From: Citromicrobium sp.
GTDB lineage: Bacteria; Pseudomonadota; Alphaproteobacteria; Sphingomonadales; Sphingomonadaceae
Assembly: GCA_002712945.1 (NCBI GenBank)
Contig: PAVA01000081.1
Span: 1 to 12,791, forward strand
Length of the DNA: 12,791 bases
Direction: 5' to 3'
Below the pieces are notes generated by a model. The model saw only the letters and a program-made list of their open reading frames with translations. It searched no databases and was not told the origin of the DNA. Made by a program: the position numbers and the translations under genes. This document shows, piece by piece, positions 7,086 through 12,791 of this stretch (position 1 is its first letter; the number at the start of each line of letters is the position of its first letter).

Positions 7086-8319
7086 AACGCAGCACCTGGA
7101 CCGGATCGGTGTTGGCAGCCCGGAAGGCGGGATAGAGCGTCGCCAGAAAGCTGAGGATCAGCGCCAGCGATACGATGCCGATCACTTCCCACGGATCGGT
7201 TCTGGCAGGCATTTCGGTCAGGAAGCGAACCTCCGGGTTCCATAAGTCCTGCCCGGTCGCCCAGCTGATGAAGGTCAGGATCGGCTGGCGGAAAAGCAGG
7301 ACCAGCCCGCCCAGCGCCAGCCCGGCAAGCGTGCCGATCGCCCCCACGGTAAAGCCGGTGGTGACGAAGATCTTGAGGATCGACTGCCGCCCGGCTCCCA
7401 TCGTGCGCATGATCGCGATGTCGCGCGTCTTGGCCCGCACCAGCATCACGAGGCTGGAGAGAATGTTGAATGCGGCGACCACCACCATGAAGCTGAGCGC
7501 GAAGAACATCGCCGCCCGCTCCACCTGCAAGGCCTCGAAGATCGAGGAGTTGATCTGCTGCCAGTTGCGCACGATGGCCGTCCCGCCGAGCTTTCGCTCG
7601 ATCGGCGCCATGATCTCCTGCACCCGGTCGGCATCCTCTGTGGTCACCTCGATCATCCCGATCGTGTCGCCGGTCAGCAGGAGGGTCTGCGCCTGCGGGA
7701 TCGGCATGACGATGAAGGCCCCGTCGTAGTCGTACAGCCCGACCTCGAAGATCGCACCGACCTCGTAGCCGACCTGTCGCGGAACCGTGCCGAACGGGGT
7801 CGAACGGCCAGCCGGATTGATGATCGTGATGACGTCGCCGACCCGCACGCCGATATTCTCGGCCAGCCGCGCTCCGATGGCGACCTGCTCGGCCCCGGGC
7901 CTGATCCGGGCCATGTCGCCCATGACCACCTTGTCGGCCAGCTCGGCGATGTCTTCGGGCGTATTGCCGCGCACCAGCACCGCTTCCACCCGGCCATCGA
8001 AGGTGACCAGCAGCGGCTGCTCGATCAGTGGCGAGGCATCGACCACGCCGTCTGTCTCGCGGATTTCGGTCAGCACGCGCTCCCAATTGTCGAGCCGCCC
8101 GCCATAGGCCTGCACTATCGCATGGCCATTGAGCCCGACAATCTTGTCGAGCAGTTCGGCACGAAAGCCGTTCATCACGCTCATGACGATCACCAGCATG
8201 GCGACCGAGAGCATCACCACGCCGATGGAAATGCCCGCGACCAGCTTGATGAACCCCTCGCCCTTGCCCGGCCAGAGGTAGCGCTTTGCGATGGTCCATT
8301 CGAAAGGATTGAGAAACAA
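7078..8319 (-). CDS. lolC: LolC/E-type lipoprotein-releasing permease, TTG start
   Basis: A 413-residue inner-membrane permease of the lipoprotein sorting system. A first membrane helix lies near 24-48, a large periplasmic domain at about 49-268, and three helices near 270-293, 316-345 and 377-400. [32 protein letters not shown], spanning 21-52, is the family N-terminal signature. [13 protein letters not shown] (297-309) is the cytoplasmic coupling segment facing LolD. A proline-containing loop near 168-182 is where the LolA-binding hook lies in LolC proteins. The start must be TTG at 8319: an in-frame TAA lies just upstream, no ATG or GTG lies between, and the next methionine is inside the first helix. 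No strong ribosome site is visible. Only one permease gene adjoins lolD, so the complex may use two copies of this protein, as in LolDF systems. Confidence 0.92.
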   Translation of the reverse strand: MFLNPFEWTIAKRYLWPGKGEGFIKLVAGISIGVVMLSVAMLVIVMSVMNGFRAELLDKIVGLNGHAIVQAYGGRLDNWERVLTEIRETDGVVDASPLIEQPLLVTFDGRVEAVLVRGNTPEDIAELADKVVMGDMARIRPGAEQVAIGARLAENIGVRVGDVITIINPAGRSTPFGTVPRQVGYEVGAIFEVGLYDYDGAFIVMPIPQAQTLLLTGDTIGMIEVTTEDADRVQEIMAPIERKLGGTAIVRNWQQINSSIFEALQVERAAMFFALSFMVVVAAFNILSSLVMLVRAKTRDIAIMRTMGAGRQSILKIFVTTGFTVGAIGTLAGLALGGLVLLFRQPILTFISWATGQDLWNPEVRFLTEMPARTDPWEVIGIVSLALILSFLATLYPAFRAANTDPVQVLRYE

Positions 8320-8498
8320 GGGGCCGTCCGCTTTCGTCGTGCTTCGCCCAGCGCGTTAGGGGGCTGCGCCTGTCTGCGCAATGAAAAGGGAAAGTCGCCG
8401 GGATAGTTAAGGCCCCCGGCCCGCTCGACCCTTGTAATTCACCTGTCACATCGCCAATGGGGCGGGCGACCTCTCAAGGCAAACGGGCGCGCACCCCC
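8320..8498. other. divergent intergenic region between lolC and purF
   Basis: 179 bases if purF starts at 8499 (137 if at 8457). It should contain the promoters for both divergent genes. I could not find a convincing -35/-10 pair on either strand; the best minus-strand candidate, TTGCGC-17-TAACGC, matches consensus poorly in the -10. No riboswitch-like or PurR-like palindrome was recognised, and no ORF of merit is present. Confidence 0.4.
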
Positions 8499-9974
8499 AT
8501 GGACCTGCACCATCCTTTCGACGACGCGAACGGCGACAGCCTGCACGAGGAGTGCGGCGTCTTCGGCGCAATCAATGCGGGCACCGAAGCGGCGACCACG
8601 ACCGCGCTGGGCCTCCACGCGCTTCAGCATCGCGGGCAGGAAGCCGCCGGGATCACCAGTTTCGACGGGGCGCAGTTCTACACGCGACGGGGCCTGGGCC
8701 ATGTCGCGGAAAACTTCTCCAGCGCCGAAAGCATCGCCGAACTGCCCGGCTTCATGGCGGCAGGCCATGTCCGCTATTCGACCACCGGCGGGGCAGGCCT
8801 GCGCAACGTCCAGCCGCTGTACGCCGACCTCGCCAGTGGCGGCTTCGCCATCGCCCATAACGGCAACATGTCGAACGCGGCGACCTTGCGCGAGGAACTG
8901 GTCGGAAAGGGCGCGATTTTCCAGTCGACCAGCGATACAGAGGTCATCATCCACCTCGTCGCCACCAGCCGCTATCCCACCATGCTCGACAAGCTGACCG
9001 ATGCGTTGCGGCTGGTCGAGGGTGCCTATGCGCTGATCGTGATGACCACGCGCGGAATGGCCGCCTGCCGCGATCCGCTGGGCATTCGTCCGCTGCAGAT
9101 GGGCCGGATGGGCGACGCGGTGGTCTTCGCCAGCGAAACGGTCGCTTTCGACGTCGTAGGCGCAACCTTCGAGCGCGAGGTGGAGCCCGGCGAGCTGATC
9201 GAGGTCGATTTCGACGGCAGCATCCGTTCGCACCGCCCGTTCGGCGACAATCCGGCGCGGCCCTGCATCTTCGAGCATGTCTATTTCAGCCGCCCCGATT
9301 CGTTCTTCGCCGGGCGCTCGGTTTACGAGGCGCGCAAGGCCATCGGCGTCGAACTCGCCAAGGATGCGCCGTGCGATGCCGATCTGGTGGTCCCCGTGCC
9401 CGACAGCGGCGTGCCCGCGGCAATCGGCTACGCCCAGCAATCGGGCCTCCCGTTCGAGCTCGGCATCATCCGCAGCCACTATGTCGGGCGAACCTTCATC
9501 CAGCCGTCCGACGGTGCGCGCCATGCGGGCGTGCGGCGCAAGCACAACGCCAATCGCAGCCTGGTGGAAGGCAAGCGGATCGTGCTGATCGACGATTCGA
9601 TCGTGCGGGGCACCACCAGTCTCCAGATCGTAGAGATGATGCGCGATGCGGGCGCGGCCGAGGTCCACTTCCGCGTCGCCAGCCCGCCGACCGCGCATAG
9701 CTGCTATTACGGGGTCGACACGCCCGAACGCAGCAAGCTGCTCGCCGCACGCATGGAACTGGAGCCGATGCGCGAGTTCATCAAGGCGGACAGCCTCGCC
9801 TTCATCTCGATCGACGGGCTCTACCGCGCGGTCGGGCGCGAGGGGCGCAATAATTCCTGCCCGCAGTTCTGCGATGCCTGCTTTACCGGCGACTACCCCA
9901 CCCGCCTGACCGACGTCTCGCGGCGCGAACAGGGCGCGGCGCAGCTATCCTTTCCCGTCAACAAGGTCGCGTAA
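8499..9974 (+). CDS. purF: amidophosphoribosyltransferase (glutamine PRPP amidotransferase)
   Basis: Catalyses the first committed step of purine synthesis, PRPP plus glutamine to phosphoribosylamine. From the ATG at 8499 it has 491 residues. The N-terminal nucleophile is Cys19 in HEECGVFG, so an 18-residue propeptide would be removed. Glutaminase landmarks are LQHRGQEAAG (42-51), GHVRYST (89-95), HNGN (120-123) and TSDTE (144-148). The PRPP loop VLIDDSIVRGTTS is at 362-374. Cys256, Cys402, Cys458 and Cys461 match the four iron-sulfur ligands of the Bacillus-type enzyme, so an oxygen-sensitive [4Fe-4S] cluster is likely. An in-frame ATG at 8457 would add MGRATSQGKRARTP; neither start has a good ribosome site, and both give the same mature enzyme. 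A dehydrogenase gene follows after one base. The cvpA gene often found beside purF is absent. Confidence 0.96.
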   Translation: MDLHHPFDDANGDSLHEECGVFGAINAGTEAATTTALGLHALQHRGQEAAGITSFDGAQFYTRRGLGHVAENFSSAESIAELPGFMAAGHVRYSTTGGAGLRNVQPLYADLASGGFAIAHNGNMSNAATLREELVGKGAIFQSTSDTEVIIHLVATSRYPTMLDKLTDALRLVEGAYALIVMTTRGMAACRDPLGIRPLQMGRMGDAVVFASETVAFDVVGATFEREVEPGELIEVDFDGSIRSHRPFGDNPARPCIFEHVYFSRPDSFFAGRSVYEARKAIGVELAKDAPCDADLVVPVPDSGVPAAIGYAQQSGLPFELGIIRSHYVGRTFIQPSDGARHAGVRRKHNANRSLVEGKRIVLIDDSIVRGTTSLQIVEMMRDAGAAEVHFRVASPPTAHSCYYGVDTPERSKLLAARMELEPMREFIKADSLAFISIDGLYRAVGREGRNNSCPQFCDACFTGDYPTRLTDVSRREQGAAQLSFPVNKVA

Positions 9975-9975
9975 A

Positions 9976-10689
9976 ATGGCAGACAGCAAGCCTTTCGAAG
10001 GGCGCGTTGCGCTCGTCACGGGTGCATCGCGCGGAATCGGCGCAGCGACTGCCAGAGCGCTCGCCGCCAAGGGCGCGCATGTCATCCTGACCGCGCGCGA
10101 CGATGGCGCGCTCGAACGGGTCGAGGACGAGATTCACCAGGCCGGGGGCACCGCGACCATCGCGCCGGTGGACTTGGGCGAGAGCGACGGCGTCGCCCGC
10201 TTGGCGCAGGCCATCGCCGGGCGCTGGGATGCGCTGGACATGCTGGTGATCTGCGCCGCCTACCTCCCCAGCCTGACGCCAGTGACGCAGATCGACCCGA
10301 AGCAGTTCAACACCGCGATCACCACCAACATCCTCGCGACCCAGGCGCTGCTCGCAGGGCTTCACCCGCTGCTGAAGCGCGCCGATGCCGCCCGCGTGAT
10401 CGGGCTGACGAGCAGCGTCGGCGAGGCTCCCCGCGCCTATTGGGCAGCCTACGGATCGACCAAGGCGGCATTCGACAACCTGCTGCAATGCTACGCGCAG
10501 GAGGTCGCCAATACCGGCGCGATCCGGGTCGCGCTTATCGATCCCGGCGCTACGCGCACCGCGATGCGCGCGAAGGCCTACCCGGGCGAAGACCCGCAGA
10601 CGGTCAAGCCGCCGGAAGAGGTTGCCACTCGCATCGCCGAACTGCTCGAAGCAGATTTCGAGACCGGCCACCGTGAGCGTGTTGGTTAA
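9976..10689 (+). CDS. short-chain dehydrogenase/reductase, YciK-like
   Basis: A 237-residue NAD(P)-dependent oxidoreductase of the classical SDR fold. The cofactor-binding TGASRGIG is at 15-22, the acidic VDLGES near 65-70, active-site serine at 146/147 (TSSVG), Tyr159 and Lys163 in YGSTK, and Asn118 in the helix that completes the tetrad. PGATRT at 190-195 is the usual substrate-side loop. The common NNAG motif is replaced by ICAAY at 92-96. The LTPVTQIDPKQFN segment resembles YciK-type SDRs; the substrate is unknown. The ATG follows the purF stop by one base, with AAGG about 9 bases upstream, so the two genes are almost certainly co-transcribed. A role in purine synthesis is not implied by the sequence. 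Confidence 0.88.
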   Translation: MADSKPFEGRVALVTGASRGIGAATARALAAKGAHVILTARDDGALERVEDEIHQAGGTATIAPVDLGESDGVARLAQAIAGRWDALDMLVICAAYLPSLTPVTQIDPKQFNTAITTNILATQALLAGLHPLLKRADAARVIGLTSSVGEAPRAYWAAYGSTKAAFDNLLQCYAQEVANTGAIRVALIDPGATRTAMRAKAYPGEDPQTVKPPEEVATRIAELLEADFETGHRERVG

Positions 10690-10707
10690 GCGCTGTTAGC
10701 CAGCCCT

Positions 10708-10763
10708 GCTTACCCGGGAGTAAGCCGCCAGCCCCGAAATTCGGTCCAGACAAAAATGTCGGA
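10708..10763 (+). other. three small inverted repeats in the leader of the PilZ gene
   Basis: Within the 85 bases between the SDR stop and the PilZ ATG are GCTTAC-6-GTAAGC (10708-10725), CCGAA-A-TTCGG (10734-10744), and GACA-AAAA-TGTC (10749-10760) extended by TCC/GGA around a bulged A (10745-10763). None is followed by a T-run, so terminator action is doubtful. They could be operator half-sites or RNA hairpins. The last one ends in the GGA that borders the ribosome-binding purines. Confidence 0.4.
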
Positions 10764-10774
10764 CGGGAAAATAA

Positions 10775-11134
10775 ATGCAGATTTTACAGGACGATTACGC
10801 GCGGGCCGCGCAGGAAGACCGCTGCGCGCCGCGCACCAAGATCGCCATTCCCGCCGAATTGCGGGTCAGCGGTACGCGCCGGTTCAAGACGGTCGTTCAC
10901 GATATCTCGATTGCCGGTTTCAGCGCCTCCGCCATGCGGCGGCTGGATCCCGATCAGGCCGCCTGGCTTACCCTGCCCGGCCTGCAAGCGCTTTCGTGCA
11001 GGATCGTGTGGTGGGACCGCTCGATCGCGGGTGCGGCATTCGATTCGATGATCGACCCGGCCGTGCTCGACGATATTCTCGGCCGCTGGCAGACCCCGCT
11101 GGGCGGCGGGGTTACCCGGTCCTGCCTTCTCTGA
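10775..11134 (+). CDS. single-domain PilZ protein, probable c-di-GMP receptor
   Basis: A 119-residue protein occupied almost entirely by a PilZ domain. The RxxxR motif is Arg16-CAP-Arg20, and the second motif DxSxxG is Asp43-I-Ser45-I-A-Gly48, followed by FSAS. Both are intact, so binding of cyclic di-GMP is expected from the family. The strand pattern RTKIAIPAELRV, FKTVVHDISIAGF, AAWLTLPGL and CRIVWWDRSIAGAAF matches short alphaproteobacterial PilZ proteins. ATG at 10775 follows a modest purine-rich site (ACGGGAAA). Overlapping ORFs in other frames are shadows. No output domain is fused, so it probably acts through a protein partner in motility, surface or envelope control; the partner is not identifiable here. 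It lies 85 bases after the SDR and converges with the hydrolase gene. Confidence 0.9.
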   Translation: MQILQDDYARAAQEDRCAPRTKIAIPAELRVSGTRRFKTVVHDISIAGFSASAMRRLDPDQAAWLTLPGLQALSCRIVWWDRSIAGAAFDSMIDPAVLDDILGRWQTPLGGGVTRSCLL

Positions 11135-11136
11135 CG

Positions 11137-11151
11137 GCGCTCTTTTAGCGC
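11137..11151. terminator. weak hairpin between convergent genes
   Basis: GCGCT (11137-11141) and AGCGC (11147-11151) form a 5-base-pair stem with a CTTTT loop in the 19 bases separating the PilZ and hydrolase stop codons. Its position suits a shared bidirectional terminator, but the stem is short and there is no T-run outside the loop on either strand. Confidence 0.3.
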
Positions 11152-11153
11152 AG

Positions 11154-12356
11154 CTAGTTGGCGGCGATGGCCGCTTCGATCGTCGCGACGAGCTTCAACC
11201 GCTCGCTCGACAGCTCCCGCCCGGTCGCTGCCGGCCAGTTGGAGACGATCGCGATCACCACGTCATGCCGGGGAAGCAGCGTGATCGACTGGCCGAAGAT
11301 CCCCTGTGCGCCGAACGGCCCATCGAAGGCGGTCGGCCCGGTGTTGGGATAGGTCCACCACTGGTAGCCGTAGCCGAAGCCGTCACCCAGATCGACCTGC
11401 GGTGCCCCGGCCTCCACGAACCAGCGATCGGGCACCATGCCCCCGCCCCCTTCGAGCACGAACTGGCCGAAGCGGGCATAGTCGGGCAGCGAGACCGACA
11501 GGCAGCACCCGCCCACGCTGCGGCCAGAAAGATCGGTCTGCCAGAAGAGGGGCTCGGCGAACCCGGCGGGATCGACGATCTTGCGCTTGGCATATTCGGC
11601 CAGCGTCTCACCCCCCGCGTTTTCTACCAGCACGCCGATCAGATTGGTCTCGCCCGTCTTGTAGACCCACTTCTCGCCCGCCGGTGCCTCGCGCGGGAGC
11701 GTTTTCATATATTCGACGACCTGGTCCTGCCCCGCTTCAGGCGTGACGTTGAACATCTTCGCCACGTCCGACTCGGGGTCGGTATAATCCTCGTTCCACT
11801 TCACGCCCGAGGTCATCGTGGCGAGCTGCTCGACCGTAACCGCGTCGTAGGCGCTGCCCTTGAGGCCGGGGATATATTTGGAGACCGGATCGCTCAGGCT
11901 GTCGATGTGGCCATCCTTCAGCGCCGCGCCGAGTAGCGTGGAGGTAAAGCTCTTGGCGACCGAAAAGCTGGTCCAGCGCTGGTCGGGCCCGAAGCCGAGG
12001 GCATAATCCTCGAACCGTTTGCGACCGTCCTGCAGCACGATCACGCCCGCGGTGCCCTGCGAGGCCATGTAGCTGCGGATCGCCGCCTGCGCCGCTTCGG
12101 GAAGCGGCTCGCCCTCCGGGAGGGGCCGCGTATCCTGCGGCGGGGCGACCTCCTGGCCGGGGAAGTAGGTTTCCATCGAACGGAACCGCGCGGACCGGGT
12201 CGCATCGTCCCAGAACAGCACTTCCGCGCCGACCACCGGAAGCGGATCGGCCGGTACGCTGGCGGTAACGCCCTGCGGGGTGTCGGCAGCGGGCGCGGTC
12301 GCGCAGGCGGCCAGCGCCAGCGCAATCGCGCCGACGAATGGTAAGCGCATCTTCAT
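11154..12356 (-). CDS. lipoprotein serine hydrolase, class C beta-lactamase/NylB-like
   Basis: A 400-residue exported hydrolase. The signal sequence ends in a lipobox LAAC with Cys18 as the lipidated residue. Ala19 follows rather than Asp, so sorting to the outer membrane through the Lol system is expected. The catalytic SxxK is Ser132-V-A-Lys135 within SFSVAKSFTS. The second motif is Tyr232 in YKTGETN, where the usual YxN third residue is Thr. DYARFGQFVLEGG (292-304) and a GAQGIFGQS segment (349-357) complete the fold. The overall pattern resembles 6-aminohexanoate-dimer hydrolase and EstB-type esterases more than true beta-lactamases, so resistance should not be assumed. The ATG at 12356 has AAGGAGAG six bases before it. 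The gene starts 2 bases after the stop of the cyclopropane synthase family gene, and the pair is surely one operon. Confidence 0.88.
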   Translation of the reverse strand: MKMRLPFVGAIALALAACATAPAADTPQGVTASVPADPLPVVGAEVLFWDDATRSARFRSMETYFPGQEVAPPQDTRPLPEGEPLPEAAQAAIRSYMASQGTAGVIVLQDGRKRFEDYALGFGPDQRWTSFSVAKSFTSTLLGAALKDGHIDSLSDPVSKYIPGLKGSAYDAVTVEQLATMTSGVKWNEDYTDPESDVAKMFNVTPEAGQDQVVEYMKTLPREAPAGEKWVYKTGETNLIGVLVENAGGETLAEYAKRKIVDPAGFAEPLFWQTDLSGRSVGGCCLSVSLPDYARFGQFVLEGGGGMVPDRWFVEAGAPQVDLGDGFGYGYQWWTYPNTGPTAFDGPFGAQGIFGQSITLLPRHDVVIAIVSNWPAATGRELSSERLKLVATIEAAIAAN

Positions 12357-12358
12357 GT

Positions 12359-12791
12359 CTATCTCTCCTTGGCCCCTGCTTCCTTGACAAGCGTCACCTG
12401 GTGAACGTCGATCCCGCCGCCCCTGAAGCCGCCTTCGCAATACATCAGGTAATAGCGCCACAGCGCCTTGAAGCGGTCGTCGAAACCCGACGGAAGCAGG
12501 CCTTCGCTGGCCGCGCGCTGGAAGTTCTCGCGCCAGATCCGCAGCGTTTCGGCATAATCGATTCCGAAGCTGTGCTCGTCGCGCCAGGCAAGCCCGCGTT
12601 CCTCCGCAAGGCGCCGGAACTCGGACGTGCGGATCAGCAGCCCGCCGGGGAAGATATAGGCCTGGATGAAGTCCGCGCTCGCCGCATAGGCATCGAACAG
12701 CGCATCCTTTATCGAGATGAACTGGATGGCCGCGCGCCCACCGGGCTTCAGGTTGCGTGCGACGCAGTCCATGAAGGTGGGCCAGTATTCG
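12359..12791 (-). CDS. cyclopropane-fatty-acyl-phospholipid synthase family protein, N-terminus outside window
   Basis: The frame is open at the window edge; the visible 143 residues begin EYWPTFMDCVARNLKPGG, clearly mid-protein. The ATG at 12772 is internal. CFA synthases add a methylene group from S-adenosylmethionine across double bonds of membrane phospholipid acyl chains. Diagnostic strings are NLKPGGRAAIQFISI, ADFIQAYIFPGG, DEHSFGIDYAETLRIW (histidine at visible residue 73, matching the active-site histidine region of E. coli Cfa) and WRYYLMYCEGGFRGGGIDVHQV (tyrosines at 113-114). About two thirds of a usual 400-residue enzyme, including the SAM-binding glycine loop, is missing. Several paralogues occur in alphaproteobacteria, some acting as other fatty-acyl methyltransferases, so the exact product is uncertain. 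The lipoprotein hydrolase gene follows after 2 bases. Confidence 0.9.
   Translation of the reverse strand, partial: EYWPTFMDCVARNLKPGGRAAIQFISIKDALFDAYAASADFIQAYIFPGGLLIRTSEFRRLAEERGLAWRDEHSFGIDYAETLRIWRENFQRAASEGLLPSGFDDRFKALWRYYLMYCEGGFRGGGIDVHQVTLVKEAGAKER
12363..12370 (-). promoter_or_regulatory. ribosome site deciding the hydrolase start
   Basis: AAGGAGAG on the minus strand, six bases before the ATG at 12356 and inside the last codons of the upstream gene. It selects this ATG over the in-frame one at 12350 and over the open frame reaching 12461. Confidence 0.7.

Noticed and set aside
8439..9698. A 419-codon open frame antisense to purF
   Set aside because: It is fully covered by an unmistakable PurF on the other strand; its composition (His, Asp, Arg, Ala) is typical of an antisense shadow.
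11120..11134. PilZ protein ending in SCLL, resembling a CaaX-like box
   Set aside because: Prenylation of this kind is not expected for a bacterial cytoplasmic PilZ protein; the match is only four residues.
11154..12356. Calling the SxxK hydrolase an antibiotic-resistance beta-lactamase
   Set aside because: The second motif is YKT rather than YxN, and the overall pattern is closer to NylB and EstB-type hydrolases; resistance is not supported.
12357..12461. A longer start for the lipoprotein hydrolase
   Set aside because: The extra codons overlap the cyclopropane synthase family gene and would bury the signal peptide and lipobox.
1..12791. tRNA, rRNA, CRISPR, insertion sequence, prophage or toxin-antitoxin content
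   Set aside because: No cloverleaf-like sequence, spaced repeats, transposase, integrase or toxin-antitoxin-like small gene pair was seen; gene order and composition look like core chromosome.

Overview
The window is GC-rich, tightly packed chromosomal DNA. It most likely comes from an alphaproteobacterium of the order Sphingomonadales, plausibly the family Erythrobacteraceae. The basis is the protein flavour of DnaE, LolC and PurF, the lolC-lolD-dnaE neighbourhood, the use of GTG and TTG starts, and a REP-like palindrome of a type I associate with these genomes. This is a judgement from recognised families; no database was searched. No tRNA, rRNA, CRISPR array, integrase or transposase was seen, and no intergenic stretch exceeds about 180 bases.

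Minus strand, 8319 down to 1: a long co-directional run. It starts with the lipoprotein-export pair lolC and lolD, which overlap by 8 bases. Next come an unrecognised 90-residue protein (6320-6048), dnaE for the replicative DNA polymerase III alpha subunit (5898-2428), an AlkK-type acyl-CoA synthetase with an unusual C-terminal tail (2351-606), a 68-residue two-helix membrane protein (602-396), and a DUF1330 protein cut by the window edge (390-1). The last three are separated by 3-5 bases and look like one translationally coupled unit. The 149 bases before dnaE hold a REP-like palindrome and a promoter placed so that the dnaE transcript could begin at its own ATG.

Plus strand, 8457/8499 to 11134: diverging from lolC, purF (first committed step of purine synthesis) is followed after one base by a YciK-like short-chain dehydrogenase. 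After an 85-base spacer with three small inverted repeats comes a single-domain PilZ protein that keeps both c-di-GMP-binding motifs.

Minus strand, 12791 down to 11154: the C-terminal third of a cyclopropane-fatty-acid synthase family protein is followed after 2 bases by an NylB/class C beta-lactamase-like serine hydrolase with a lipoprotein signal. This pair converges on the PilZ gene with 19 bases between stop codons.

Most of the window is housekeeping: replication, purine synthesis and lipoprotein sorting, with fatty-acid metabolism genes on both flanks. I see no clearly new multi-gene system. The points most worth a second look are the possible leaderless dnaE transcript, the acyl-CoA synthetase tail, the unknown 90-residue protein, the structured PilZ leader, and the synthase-lipoprotein pair.
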